From the NCBI RefSeq assembly GCF_900105805.1, contig NZ_LT629788.1, positions 3,844,001 to 3,908,000 of the forward strand: a DNA stretch of 64,000 nucleotides, read 5' to 3'. Below are positions 53,268-62,749 of the stretch, piece after piece (within the stretch, counting starts at the first letter, position 1; the number at the start of each line of letters is the position of its first letter). The notes under the pieces were generated by a model. It worked only from the letters and a program-made list of their open reading frames with translations. It was not told the DNA's origin and did not search any database. The DNA is from Pseudomonas moraviensis (lineage in GTDB: Bacteria > Pseudomonadota > Gammaproteobacteria > Pseudomonadales > Pseudomonadaceae). The translations under genes and the position numbers were made by a program.

Positions 53268-53870
53268 ATGAACGATTTTACTCTGAATGCTGAAGTGCGT
53301 TCCGACCTGGGGAAAGGTGCGAGCCGCCGCCTGCGTCGTCTCGCAAGCCTGGTTCCAGCTGTAGTTTACGGTGGCGACAAAGCCCCTGAATCCATCAGCA
53401 TGCTGGCCAAGGAAGTTGCCAAACTGCTCGAAAACGAAGCGGCTTACAGCCACATCATCGAGCTGAACGTTGGTGGCACCAAGCAGAACGTCATCATCAA
53501 GGCTCTGCAGCGTCACCCGGCCAAAGGCCACGTGATGCACGCTGACTTCGTACGCGTTGTTGCCGGCCAGAAACTGACCGCCATCGTGCCTGTGCACTTT
53601 GTTGGCGAAGAAGCTCCGGTCAAGAAAGGCGGCGAAGTTTCGCACGTTATTGCCGAGATCGAAGTTTCCTGCCTGCCAAAAGATCTGCCTGAGTTCATCG
53701 AAGTCGACCTGTCGAAAGCAGAAATCGGCACCATCATTCACCTGTCGGACCTCAAAGCTCCTAAAGGTGTTGAGTTCGTTGCTCTGGCACACGGCGATGA
53801 CAAGGCTGTTGCCAACGTCCACGCTCCACGTGTTGCTCCAGAAGCTACCGAAGAAGGCGCAGCAGAGTAA
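53268..53870 (+). CDS. rplY: 50S ribosomal protein L25/Ctc
   Basis: 200-residue long form of L25 (Ctc/TL5 type), binding 5S rRNA. The N-terminal L25 domain begins MNDFTLNAEVRSDLGKGASR, and a C-terminal beta domain follows (VVAGQKLTAIVPVHFVGEEAP), ending with an acidic tail. The ATG at 53268 has ttggag 8 bp upstream; a longer frame upstream is not coding and runs through the terminator. Confidence 0.95.
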   Translation: MNDFTLNAEVRSDLGKGASRRLRRLASLVPAVVYGGDKAPESISMLAKEVAKLLENEAAYSHIIELNVGGTKQNVIIKALQRHPAKGHVMHADFVRVVAGQKLTAIVPVHFVGEEAPVKKGGEVSHVIAEIEVSCLPKDLPEFIEVDLSKAEIGTIIHLSDLKAPKGVEFVALAHGDDKAVANVHAPRVAPEATEEGAAE

Positions 53871-53887
53871 TTCACTCTGTCATGCCT

Positions 53888-54023
53888 GAGTGAGCAAGTA
53901 ACATCGCGGACTGGAACGTAGCGAGAAAGCGGGCGAGAACGCGGAGTTTACATCCATGGTAAATGAGCATTTTTCGTCCACTTTCGCCGCTTTCCCTGAT
54001 CGCGGCGATGTTACTCACCACTC
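53888..54023. repeat. large imperfect inverted repeat between rplY and pth
   Basis: The segment gagtgagcaagtaacatcgc (53888-53907) pairs with gcgatgttactcaccactc (54005-54023). Inside it gaaagcgggcgagaa pairs with ctttcgccgctttcc, and at the centre ttta...taaa forms a small hairpin around catccatgg. It lacks a T run, so it is not a simple terminator. Confidence 0.7.
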
Positions 54024-54041
54024 AAAGGAAGGGCCCCTATC

Positions 54042-54626
54042 GTGACTGCCATCAAACTGATCGTTGGCCTGGGAAATCCAGGCGCCGAATACGACCAGAC
54101 CCGGCATAACGCAGGGGCCCTTTTTGTTGAGCGCATCGCCCACGCACAGAATGTGAATCTCGTGGCCGATCGCAAATATTTCGGCCTGACCGGGCGCTAT
54201 TCGCATCAGGGTCAGGATGTTCGTCTGCTGATTCCCACCACTTACATGAACCGCAGCGGCCAGGCCGTGGCGGCACTCGCCGGTTTCTTCCGCATCCAGC
54301 CTGAAGAAATCCTCGTGGCGCATGACGAACTCGACCTGCCTCCGGGCGTTGCCAAGCTCAAGCAGGGCGGCGGCCATGGCGGTCACAACGGGTTGCGCGA
54401 CATCATTGCGCAACTGGGCAATCAGAATACGTTCTACCGCCTGCGGCTTGGCATTGGCCACCCGGGCGTCGCCAGTATGGTTTCAAATTTCGTCCTGGGT
54501 CGTGCGCCACGCGCCGAACAGGAAAAACTCGATGCCAGCATCGACTTTGCCCTCGGCGTGCTGCCGGATATCCTCGCCGGGGAATGGAACCGCGCGATGA
54601 AAAACCTGCACAGCCAGAAGGCCTGA
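54042..54626 (+). CDS. pth: peptidyl-tRNA hydrolase
   Basis: 194-residue enzyme that releases stalled peptides from tRNA. Motifs are VGLGNPGAEYDQTRHNAG (catalytic His22), MNRSGQAV and the GGHGGHNGLRDI loop. A GTG start at 54042 follows aaggaaggg. It lies downstream of rplY and ahead of ychF. Confidence 0.95.
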   Translation: MTAIKLIVGLGNPGAEYDQTRHNAGALFVERIAHAQNVNLVADRKYFGLTGRYSHQGQDVRLLIPTTYMNRSGQAVAALAGFFRIQPEEILVAHDELDLPPGVAKLKQGGGHGGHNGLRDIIAQLGNQNTFYRLRLGIGHPGVASMVSNFVLGRAPRAEQEKLDASIDFALGVLPDILAGEWNRAMKNLHSQKA

Positions 54627-54648
54627 CTTTTACCCGAGGGGAAACACC

Positions 54649-55749
54649 ATGGGATTCAATTGCGGCATCGTCGGCCTGCCTAACGTCGGCAAGTCCACCC
54701 TGTTCAACGCCCTGACCAAATCCGGTATCGCGGCGGAGAACTTCCCCTTCTGCACCATCGAGCCGAACAGCGGCATCGTGCCGATGCCGGATCCACGTCT
54801 GGAAGCTCTGGCGGCCATCGTCAATCCAAAACGCATCCTGCCGACCACCATGGAATTCGTCGACATCGCCGGCCTCGTTGCCGGTGCCTCGAAAGGTGAA
54901 GGCCTGGGCAACAAGTTCCTCGCCAACATCCGCGAGACCGACGCGATCGCTCACGTCGTGCGCTGCTTCGAAGACGACAACGTGATCCACGTGTCCAACA
55001 GCGTCGACCCGAAACGCGACATCGAAATCATCGACCTGGAACTGATCTTCGCCGACCTCGACAGCTGCGAGAAGCAACTGCAGAAAGTCGCGCGCAACGC
55101 CAAGGGTGGTGACAAGGACGCCGTGGTTCAGAAGGCTCTGCTCGAGCAACTGATCGCGCACTTCACCGAAGCCAAGCCCGCGCGCAGCCTGATGAAGAAC
55201 ATGAGCGCGGATGAAAAAGCCGTGATCAAGGGCTTCCACCTGCTGACCACCAAACCGGTCATGTACATCGCCAACGTCGCTGAAGACGGTTTCGAGAACA
55301 ACCCGCACCTGGACGTGGTCAAGGCCATCGCCGAAGAAGAAGGCGCCATGGTCGTTCCGGTGTGCAACAAGATCGAAGCGGAAATCGCCGAGCTCGATGA
55401 CGGCGAAGAGAAGGACATGTTCCTCGAGGCCCTGGGCCTGGAAGAGCCAGGCCTGAACCGCGTGATCCGCGCCGGCTACGAAATGCTCCACCTGCAGACC
55501 TACTTCACCGCCGGTGTCGAAGAAGTCCGCGCGTGGACCGTCAAGGTCGGCGCCACCGCACCTCAGGCTGCCGGCGTGATCCACACCGACTTCGAAAAAG
55601 GCTTCATCCGCGCCGAAGTGATCGCCTACAACGACTTCATCCAGTACAAGGGCGAAGCCGGTGCCAAAGAAGCCGGCAAATGGCGCCTGGAAGGCAAGGA
55701 TTACATCGTCAAGGACGGCGACGTGATGCACTTCCGCTTCAACGTCTGA
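54649..55749 (+). CDS. ychF: redox-regulated ATPase/GTPase YchF
   Basis: 366-residue Obg-family P-loop protein that binds ATP rather than GTP and interacts with ribosomes. The P-loop is GLPNVGKSTLF (residues 8-18). The NKIE box replaces the usual NKxD, as in YchF, and a C-terminal TGS domain ends YIVKDGDVMHFRFNV. It starts 22 bp after pth and has its own terminator. Confidence 0.95.
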   Translation: MGFNCGIVGLPNVGKSTLFNALTKSGIAAENFPFCTIEPNSGIVPMPDPRLEALAAIVNPKRILPTTMEFVDIAGLVAGASKGEGLGNKFLANIRETDAIAHVVRCFEDDNVIHVSNSVDPKRDIEIIDLELIFADLDSCEKQLQKVARNAKGGDKDAVVQKALLEQLIAHFTEAKPARSLMKNMSADEKAVIKGFHLLTTKPVMYIANVAEDGFENNPHLDVVKAIAEEEGAMVVPVCNKIEAEIAELDDGEEKDMFLEALGLEEPGLNRVIRAGYEMLHLQTYFTAGVEEVRAWTVKVGATAPQAAGVIHTDFEKGFIRAEVIAYNDFIQYKGEAGAKEAGKWRLEGKDYIVKDGDVMHFRFNV

Positions 55750-55764
55750 GCAACAGCCGCACAC

Positions 55765-55797
55765 GAAAAAGCCGCGTTTGATACGCGGCTTTTTTGT
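55765..55797 (+). terminator. rho-independent terminator after ychF
   Basis: Arms gccgcgt and acgcggc with loop ttgat, then a T run. Confidence 0.88.
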
Positions 55798-55831
55798 GCC
55801 TGAAATATTTTCCGCCACACCACCAATCCCC

Positions 55832-55920
55832 TGTAGGAGTGAGCCTGCTCGCGATAGCGGAGTGTCAGTCAATTCAACCGTAACTGACACACCACCATCG
55901 CGAGCAGGCTCACTCCTACA
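55832..55920. repeat. REP inverted pair (family A variant)
   Basis: Facing copies of tgtaggagtgagcctgctcg between convergent ychF and MFS genes. Confidence 0.9.
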
Positions 55921-55936
55921 ATGGTAAATGTGTGAA

Positions 55937-57154
55937 TCAGTGCTTTTTGGTACGCGGCAAGAAGATCGCCAACACACCAAACAACGGCAGGAACGAGCAC
56001 AGGAAATACACATACTCAATCCCGTGCACATCCGCCAGATGCCCGAGCAGCGCCGCGCCAATCCCGCCGAAACCAAACATCAGGCCGAAGAAAATCCCGG
56101 CAATCATCCCGACATTCCCCGGCACCAGTTCCTGCGCGTACACCACGATCGCCGAGAATGCCGAGGCCAGAATGAAGCCGATCACCACGCTGAGAATACT
56201 GGTCCAGAACAGATCGACATGCGGCAGGATCAGGGTGAACGGCGCGACGCCGAGGATGGAAAACCAGATCACTGCCTTGCGCCCGATCTTGTCGCCAATC
56301 GGCCCGCCGAAGAACGTCCCCGCCGCCACTGCGCCCAGGAAGAGGAACAGGTGCAATTGCGAGCTGGCCACCGACAGGTCGAACTTCTCGATCAGGTAGA
56401 AGGTGAAGTAGCTGGTGAAGCTGGCCATGTAGAAATACTTGGAGAACACCAGCAGCCCCAGCACCACCAGCGCACTCGTCACCCTGCCCTTCGACAAACC
56501 GTGCGTCGCGGCTTGACCGGCCTTGAGCTTGAACAGGTTCAGATGGATGGCGTACCAACGGCTGATGCGGTACAGCACGAACAGCGCAAACACCGCGAAC
56601 AGACCGAACCACGCCACATTGCCCTGGCCGAATGGAATGATGATCGCCGCCGCCAACAAAGGGCCGAACGCGGAACCGGCATTGCCGCCGACCTGGAACG
56701 TCGATTGCGCCAGACCAAAGCGCCCGCCCGAGGCTAGCCGCGCAACCCGCGAGGCTTCCGGGTGAAAGGTCGATGAGCCAATACCAATCAGCGCCGCTGC
56801 CAGCAGAATCAACGGAAAGCTGCCGACCACCGACATCATCAGAATGCCGATCAAGGTACACACGGTCCCCGCCGGCAAAAGCCACGGTTTCGGGTGGCGA
56901 TCAGTGTGATAGCCAACCCACGGCTGTAACAGCGACGCGGTCAACTGGAAGGTCAAGGTGATGAGGCCGACCTGGGTGAACGTCAGGCCATAGTTGGCCT
57001 TGAGCATCGGGTAGATCGACGGTAGCACCGACTGGATCAGGTCGTTGATCAAATGCGCCAGCGCCACCGCGCCAATGATGCGCATCACCAGTGGACTGCT
57101 TTGAGGAGCAGCGGTCGCCGAGGCAGCGGCGTTCTGAACGTTGCTGATAGCCAT
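55937..57154 (-). CDS. MFS transporter, fosmidomycin-resistance (Fsr)-like
   Basis: 405 residues with about 12 membrane spans and the MFS loop GYHTDRHPKP between helices 2 and 3. The start (AHLINDLIQSVLPSIYPMLK) and IGIGSSTFHPEASRVAR match the Fsr family of drug and metabolite efflux pumps. The basic, Ala-rich start at 57154 is uncertain by a few codons. Single gene; substrate not determined. Confidence 0.85.
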   Translation of the reverse strand: MAISNVQNAAASATAAPQSSPLVMRIIGAVALAHLINDLIQSVLPSIYPMLKANYGLTFTQVGLITLTFQLTASLLQPWVGYHTDRHPKPWLLPAGTVCTLIGILMMSVVGSFPLILLAAALIGIGSSTFHPEASRVARLASGGRFGLAQSTFQVGGNAGSAFGPLLAAAIIIPFGQGNVAWFGLFAVFALFVLYRISRWYAIHLNLFKLKAGQAATHGLSKGRVTSALVVLGLLVFSKYFYMASFTSYFTFYLIEKFDLSVASSQLHLFLFLGAVAAGTFFGGPIGDKIGRKAVIWFSILGVAPFTLILPHVDLFWTSILSVVIGFILASAFSAIVVYAQELVPGNVGMIAGIFFGLMFGFGGIGAALLGHLADVHGIEYVYFLCSFLPLFGVLAIFLPRTKKH

Positions 57155-57590
57155 GGAAAATTCCGGACAGCAGATGGGTGCCCGCAGGCAGGTGCGTCAA
57201 TGTGCCATTTTTCGGTGCGCCAGCGCTATCCCCTTAGCCAGCTAACTAAGTGATTGACGACTGATCACCGTGTAGGAGCTGCCGAAGGCTGCGATCTTTT
57301 GATCTTGCTTTTAACAATCAAAGGCAAAAGATCGCAGCCTTCGGCAGCTCCTACGGGGGGCCGTTCAAAGAGAAAGTGATAGCGCAACGCCATGGTCTGA
57401 ATCTTGCCTTGCTTCTACCCTTGAACACGATCGCCTTACAAAGGCGCTCGACAATGGGAAGTTTCGCTACAGAGCCGGCCTACAGAGCGGGCGAGGGTGA
57501 ACTTTCGAGGCCTTTTAGAGGGCACGGGTCGCGGCGCAAAAGCTCGCGATGCACGCCAATGGTGCGTGGTGTCCAGAGGAGTCATGAGGC
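57155..57590. other. intergenic region between MFS and chemoreceptor genes
   Basis: 436 bp containing a family C inverted repeat (57271-57354) and promoters for the two divergent genes. No convincing ORF. A weak FliA-like sequence (gaagttt...gccggccta) near 57455-57480 does not fit the spacing well. Confidence 0.45.
57271..57354. repeat. inverted repeat (family C)
   Basis: Facing copies of tgtaggagctgccgaaggct with a spacer of about 20 bp. Confidence 0.9.
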
Positions 57591-59648
57591 ATGCAGGCTT
57601 TCCTTTCACCGGGGATCAAATTGCTGGGGCGGTTTGGCTTCGCTGGTAAATTCCAGTTGTTGTTTCTGCTGTTCATTCTGCCGTTGGCCGGCAGCCTGTT
57701 GATGATCGGCCATGATTATCGCGAGAAGCTCAACCTGATCGCCGGCGAGCGTACCGGCGTGGGTCAATTGCTTGCGCTGGATGCGCTGGACAACCTGCTC
57801 GCCGCTCAACGTGACCGCGCCGCCCGCTGGCGCGCCACCGAGACCAACCGTCAGCCGACACCGGCCACCCTCGCAGCAATGGCAGCATTCGACGGCGTGC
57901 AACCGGCGGTACTGCAAGCCACCACGGAGCTGAGCAATGCGCTGAATCAGCAAGGCGCCGAGGGTCAAATTCTCGCTCGCTACCAAGCATTGCAAACCGC
58001 GCTCAATGGCCTGGACTCGAAAAGCCTCAGCAGCGTCGGTTGGTGGCCGGACGGTTACGACCGTTTCACCAATGCCCTGGGCGCGCTGCAAGCGTTGCGC
58101 GAGCAGATCGTCATGGACAATCGCCTGACCCTCGCGCCGTGGCTGAAAACCTACCTGCTGACGCAGATTTCCACGCAGCACGCGCCGGACCTGATCGAGC
58201 GGGTCGGGCGTCTCGCGGCGGTCGGTCAGGCCTCAGTCGTCTCCGGCCAGTTCACCCTGCAGAGCCGCTTGCAGTTGCGCGACCTGCGCAGCCGCATCGG
58301 CGACGCCCGCGAGCAACTGGTGAAAACCGCCGGCCTGCTGGAGGCGCGTCTGCCAGTCGAGCTGCAAGCCTGGGCTGACCAGTATCACGACAGCCTGAAA
58401 CACCTCGACGGCGGCCTGAAAGTCCTCGACGACGGCGTTTTCGGCGGCAGCATCAACCTCAAGCCGGAAGACTTCGAACGCAGCCTCGACGCGTTGCTCA
58501 GCGACCTCGCCTCGCTGCGCCAGCAGTCGCTGGTGGCGCTGGATCAACGGCTCGATGCCTATTACAGCTCGGCGATCCGCCAGTTCATGGTTGTCGCGGC
58601 AATTTTCGGATGCCTGCTGTTGGCGGCGCTGTACCTGTTCGTCTGCCTGCAAGCCTCGATCCGCCGCAGCGCCAGCGGCATCACCCTGCTCGCCGAAGCT
58701 TTGCGCGACGGCAACCTGAGCCTGCAAGTGCCGGTGGTGGGCCGCGATGAGCTGGCGGCGATCAGCACTGCGCTCAACGTCGCCGTGGTGCAACTGCGCA
58801 GCAGCATGCTCGGCGTCGACCACGAGACCTCGCAGCTGAGCAACGCGGTGCGTAGCCTCAACCAACACTCCAGCGGCGCCCTAGGTGAAGTCGAGGCGCA
58901 GCAGTTGCAGATCAGCCAGATCGCCGCTGCCGCCACGCAATTGGCCGCCACCTCGCAAGGCGTCGCGCAGAGTTGCGAACAGGCCTCAGGCAGCGCCCAG
59001 CACACCCGGCGCATCGCCGCCGACAGCAGCCGCGACAGCCAGCGCACCACGGCAAGCATTCAGCAACTCAATCAGCGGCTGAACGACACCGCCGCCGCGC
59101 TCGGCCGGGTCAGCGAGCAAGGCCAACAGATTCAACTGGTGGTCGACACCATCCGTGGCGTCGCAGAGCAGACCAACCTGCTCGCACTCAATGCCGCCAT
59201 CGAAGCCGCCCGCGCCGGGGAACAGGGTCGCGGTTTTGCCGTGGTCGCTGACGAGGTGCGCAGCCTCTCGCAACGCACGCAATCGTCCACCGCGCAAATC
59301 GCCGGCACCGTCGACAGCCTGCGCGCCACGGTCAACGAAGCCGTGAGCCTGATGGAGGCCGCCTGCGGCCAGGCCCAGTCGGATGCCGAAGCGGTCACCG
59401 GACTCGGCGAACGCCTGGGCGAAATCGCCAGCGCCGTACAAAGCGTCACCGACACCCTGGCGCAGATCGCCACGGCGGTTGAAGAACAGGCCACCACCGC
59501 CGATGAAGTCAGCGGCAATATTCAGCAAGTCGATCAGGCAGCGATGCGTTTGCTTGAAGGCGCACGCGCGGTGAACCTCGCGGCGGATACCTTGAGCCAG
59601 GGCAGCGATGCCCTGAGCGCCAATACCGCCAGATTCCAGCTACGCTGA
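57591..59648 (+). CDS. methyl-accepting chemotaxis protein with helical-bundle sensor
   Basis: 685-residue chemoreceptor. TM1 lies about residues 19-37 and a periplasmic domain of about 290 residues, predicted all-helical and rich in Leu, Gln and Ala, follows. TM2 is about 333-353, then HAMP and the signalling hairpin with VAEQTNLLALNAAIEAARAG near residue 525. The long helical sensor differs from the dCache receptor at 17.9 kb and resembles four-helix-bundle or HBM-type sensors. No CheR pentapeptide. Ligand unknown. Confidence 0.88.
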   Translation: MQAFLSPGIKLLGRFGFAGKFQLLFLLFILPLAGSLLMIGHDYREKLNLIAGERTGVGQLLALDALDNLLAAQRDRAARWRATETNRQPTPATLAAMAAFDGVQPAVLQATTELSNALNQQGAEGQILARYQALQTALNGLDSKSLSSVGWWPDGYDRFTNALGALQALREQIVMDNRLTLAPWLKTYLLTQISTQHAPDLIERVGRLAAVGQASVVSGQFTLQSRLQLRDLRSRIGDAREQLVKTAGLLEARLPVELQAWADQYHDSLKHLDGGLKVLDDGVFGGSINLKPEDFERSLDALLSDLASLRQQSLVALDQRLDAYYSSAIRQFMVVAAIFGCLLLAALYLFVCLQASIRRSASGITLLAEALRDGNLSLQVPVVGRDELAAISTALNVAVVQLRSSMLGVDHETSQLSNAVRSLNQHSSGALGEVEAQQLQISQIAAAATQLAATSQGVAQSCEQASGSAQHTRRIAADSSRDSQRTTASIQQLNQRLNDTAAALGRVSEQGQQIQLVVDTIRGVAEQTNLLALNAAIEAARAGEQGRGFAVVADEVRSLSQRTQSSTAQIAGTVDSLRATVNEAVSLMEAACGQAQSDAEAVTGLGERLGEIASAVQSVTDTLAQIATAVEEQATTADEVSGNIQQVDQAAMRLLEGARAVNLAADTLSQGSDALSANTARFQLR

Positions 59649-59763
59649 CGCCCTTCACGCCCCCGATTTTCGGGGCCCGAGGATAAGCGGTTGAAAACAG
59701 GAAGAAATATTTTCGATTTACGCTTGACGCTTTGCCAATTCAGGGGAATAATGCGCGCCACTT

Positions 59764-59840
59764 GGCTACATAGCTCAGTTGGTTAGAGCATAGCATTCAT
59801 AATGCTGGGGTCCGGGGTTCAAGTCCCTGTGTAGCCACCA
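59764..59840 (+). tRNA. tRNA-Met (anticodon CAT)
   Basis: A 77-nt cloverleaf: acceptor arms ggctaca and tgtagcc, D-arm agctcagttggttagagc, anticodon stem agcat/atgct with loop ttcataa (CAT), T-arm ggggttcaagtccc, and encoded CCA. The arms fit elongator Met rather than initiator or the Ile2 tRNA. Confidence 0.9.
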
Positions 59841-59846
59841 AGTACT

Positions 59847-59880
59847 AAAAACGGCTTACCGAAAGGTAGGCCGTTTTTTT
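59847..59880 (+). terminator. rho-independent terminator of tRNA-Met
   Basis: Arms acggcttacc and ggtaggccgt with a gaaa tetraloop and one G-T wobble, then seven T. Confidence 0.9.
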
Positions 59881-59978
59881 ATGCCTTGAGAAAAGTTGCG
59901 CTTTGCTTCACTCGTAAACTACCGCTTACCTCAGCGGATCAATGGCGCGCATCCCAACAGAAAAACTCCGCGGGGATC

Positions 59979-60005
59979 GCTTTCGCGAGCAGGCTCGCTC
60001 CCACA
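59979..60005. repeat. single REP copy (family A)
   Basis: One copy (tttcgcgagcaggctcgctc...) without a partner within 200 bp, unlike the paired copies elsewhere. Confidence 0.8.
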
Positions 60006-60139
60006 AGGGCATCGTTTTCGGCCAATCGATTGGCGCCGCCGCTGAGCGGGGGGGGGCAGTAATCCCCACCCGGTTTGCACACCGCCGGCCTGCTAGATAA
60101 AGTCCCCTAGACTTTTACCCCCACGGACGGAGAGCCCGC

Positions 60140-61972
60140 GTGTTTCCAGCCCAGCCCTTGAGCCGCTTTCGCCTGCCAGCCCTGACACTGCTTGTCAGCG
60201 CCCTGACCCTCACCGCATGCAACGCCCCGCCCTCTTCTTCCTTGCCGCTGGCACCGGAAGCCGCTTCCGGTTACCGCACTGATCTGCAAACCCGTCACGC
60301 CGATAAACACATGGCCGCTGCTGCCAATCCGCTGGCGGCTGAAGCCGGGCGGGAAATGTTGCGTCAGGGTGGTTCGGCGATTGATGCGGCGATTGCGATG
60401 CAGGCGGTGTTGACGCTGGTTGAGCCGCAGTCTTCCGGGATCGGTGGCGGGGCGATGATTGTGTTGTGGGATGGCAAGCAGGTGCGCACCTATGACGGCC
60501 GCGAAACCGCGCCGTCCGGGGCCACCGAGGAGCTGTTCCTGAAGACTGATGGTAAACCGATGGCCTTCACGCAAGCGCAGATCGGCGGGCGATCGGTCGG
60601 TACGCCGGGGGTGTTGCGCGCGCTGGAGCTGGCGCATCGACAACATGGTCGCCTGCCCTGGGCGAAGTTGTTTGAGCCGGCGATCGAACTGGCCAAGCAA
60701 GGCTTTGCGATTTCCCCGCGTCTGCATTCGCTGCTGACCGCCGACCCACTAATACGCCAGTCGCCAGACATGGCCGCGTACTTTCTCAATGACGATGGCA
60801 GCGTCAAAGCTGTCGGCACGCGCCTGCAGAACCCGAAGTTGGCCGCCGTGCTCAAACGCATCGCCAGCGAAGGGGCCGACGCGCTGTACAAAGGCCCGAT
60901 CGCCGAAGAAATTGTCGCCAAGGTTCAACAGCACGCCAACCCAGGCAGCCTGTCGCTCAGCGATTTGCAGCGCTATCAGGCCAAGGAACGCGCGCCGCTG
61001 TGTACCGATTACAAACGCTGGCAGGTCTGCGGCATGCCGCCGCCGTCGTCGGGAGGGATCGCCGTGGCGCAGATTCTCGGCACGTTGCAGGCGCTGGAAA
61101 CTCGCGACCCACGCCTGTCACTTACCCCGCTCAAACCAGTGCAAACCAATAAGCCGGCCGGCATCGAACCGAATCCGCAAGCGGTGCATCTGATTGCCGA
61201 GGCCGAACGCCTGGCCTATGCCGACCGCGCGCAATACGTCGCCGACACCGACTTCGTCCCGGTGCCGGTAAAAGGGTTGCTCGATCCGGCCTATCTGGCC
61301 AGCCGCGCCAGTCTGATCGGCGAACGCAGCATGGGCAGCGCCAGACCGGGTACACCGCCGGGCGTGCAGGTGGCCTACGCACCGGATCGCTCGCCGCTGC
61401 GCATCTCGACCTCGCAAGTGGTGGCGGTGGATGACCTCGGCGGCGCCGTGTCGATGACCACCACCATCGAAGCCGCGTTCGGCTCGCACCTGATGGTTCA
61501 GGGTTTTCTGCTGAACAACCAGATGACCGACTTCTCGTTCATCCCCGAAGAGAACGGGCAGAAAGTCGCCAACCGCGTCGAACCGGGGAAACGCCCACGC
61601 TCGTCGATGGCGCCGACGCTGATCTTTGATCGCAACACTGGCGAATTTGTCGCCACGGTCGGCTCGCCCGGCGGTTCGCAAATCATCGAATACGTCGCCA
61701 AAACCACTATCGGCCTGCTCGACTGGAATCTCGACGCGCAAAGTGCGATCAACCTGCCCAACTTCGGCAGCCGCAACGGCCCGACCGAACTGGAACAGGG
61801 ACAGTTCAGCCCGGCGCTGATTCAGGCGTTGAAAGACAAAGGCCACACGGTCAGTGAAATCGACATGACCAGCGGCACCCAAGCGATCGTGCGGGTGAAG
61901 GATGCGCAAGGCAAAGCGACGTTGACGGGGGGAGCCGATCCTCGGCGTGAGGGAGAAGCGTTGGGGGATTGA
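60140..61972 (+). CDS. ggt: gamma-glutamyltransferase, predicted lipoprotein
   Basis: 610-residue Ntn-hydrolase precursor that cleaves itself into two subunits and transfers or hydrolyses the gamma-glutamyl group of glutathione. The nucleophile of the small subunit is Thr424 in STSQVVAVDD, where E. coli has TTHYSVVD. GSPGGSQIIEYV marks the substrate site. The N-terminus has a Sec signal ending in LTAC (Cys27), a lipobox, so the protein is probably anchored in the envelope rather than free in the periplasm. A GTG start at 60140 is used. Confidence 0.9.
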   Translation: MFPAQPLSRFRLPALTLLVSALTLTACNAPPSSSLPLAPEAASGYRTDLQTRHADKHMAAAANPLAAEAGREMLRQGGSAIDAAIAMQAVLTLVEPQSSGIGGGAMIVLWDGKQVRTYDGRETAPSGATEELFLKTDGKPMAFTQAQIGGRSVGTPGVLRALELAHRQHGRLPWAKLFEPAIELAKQGFAISPRLHSLLTADPLIRQSPDMAAYFLNDDGSVKAVGTRLQNPKLAAVLKRIASEGADALYKGPIAEEIVAKVQQHANPGSLSLSDLQRYQAKERAPLCTDYKRWQVCGMPPPSSGGIAVAQILGTLQALETRDPRLSLTPLKPVQTNKPAGIEPNPQAVHLIAEAERLAYADRAQYVADTDFVPVPVKGLLDPAYLASRASLIGERSMGSARPGTPPGVQVAYAPDRSPLRISTSQVVAVDDLGGAVSMTTTIEAAFGSHLMVQGFLLNNQMTDFSFIPEENGQKVANRVEPGKRPRSSMAPTLIFDRNTGEFVATVGSPGGSQIIEYVAKTTIGLLDWNLDAQSAINLPNFGSRNGPTELEQGQFSPALIQALKDKGHTVSEIDMTSGTQAIVRVKDAQGKATLTGGADPRREGEALGD

Positions 61973-61996
61973 GTATTACGAAGTGGGGAGAAAAGG

Positions 61997-62018
61997 CTTA
62001 CCGGGAGGTAAGTTTTTT
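61997..62018 (+). terminator. rho-independent terminator after ggt
   Basis: Arms cttacc and ggtaag with loop ggga, then six T. Confidence 0.8.
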
Positions 62019-62043
62019 CTCCTCACGGCTACTGTCTTATCGA

Positions 62044-62676
62044 TCAGCGATTCGCCACCAAATGCACCCCAAACAGCAAATAGCACCCACCTGCCAACCG
62101 ATCCAGCCACTGGCGTGACCGCTCGTAGACACCGGCAACCCGACGGCTGGCGAAGAACAGGGCGACGCTGCAATACCAGCTGAACGACAGCGTGGCCATG
62201 GTCAGCACGGCCAGCGCCAGCAGGAGCGGCGGTACGTGGGCCGGCATGGCGGTGGCGAAGATGGTGGCGACGAACAGTGCCGATTTCGGGTTGGTCATGT
62301 TGCCGAGGAAACCGCGAGCGTAGACGCCGAAATAAGTCTGCCGGGGCGCAGCCGGCGTACCCGGGGCAATCGCAGCCTTGCGCTTGAATTGCTTCACTCC
62401 CAGATAAATCAGGTAGCAACCGCCGGCAATCTTGAAGCCCAGATAGAGGGTCGGCGCGGCGCTGAACAGCGTCTTGATTCCCAAGCCGCCGGCAAGGCCC
62501 CACAACACCGTGCCGGTGGCCACGCCCAGCGCAGCCACCACGCCATGTCGGCGCGAGTGACTGGCCGCGAGTTGCGCGATGTTGAAGAAATTCGGCCCGG
62601 GCGTGACCACCGCCACTGTCCACAACAGCGTAAGCGACAGCAAAGGGGCCAGATATCCGGCAACAGAAACGTCCAT
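62044..62676 (-). CDS. LysE-family translocator
   Basis: 210 residues with about six hydrophobic segments and the signature VVTPGPNFFNIAQLAASHSRRHG of the LysE/RhtB superfamily; the mid-protein motif GFLGNMTNPKSALF is also typical. It would export an amino acid or derivative. It lies convergent with ggt and is not close to the other LysE gene of this window in sequence (different signature). Substrate unknown. Confidence 0.88.
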   Translation of the reverse strand: MDVSVAGYLAPLLSLTLLWTVAVVTPGPNFFNIAQLAASHSRRHGVVAALGVATGTVLWGLAGGLGIKTLFSAAPTLYLGFKIAGGCYLIYLGVKQFKRKAAIAPGTPAAPRQTYFGVYARGFLGNMTNPKSALFVATIFATAMPAHVPPLLLALAVLTMATLSFSWYCSVALFFASRRVAGVYERSRQWLDRLAGGCYLLFGVHLVANR

Positions 62677-62749
62677 GAGCGTTGCGCCTGTCAGGTGAAA
62701 TGAGACGTCTACCTTGCTACATCCGCTGACGGTTTTCCATCAACACCCG

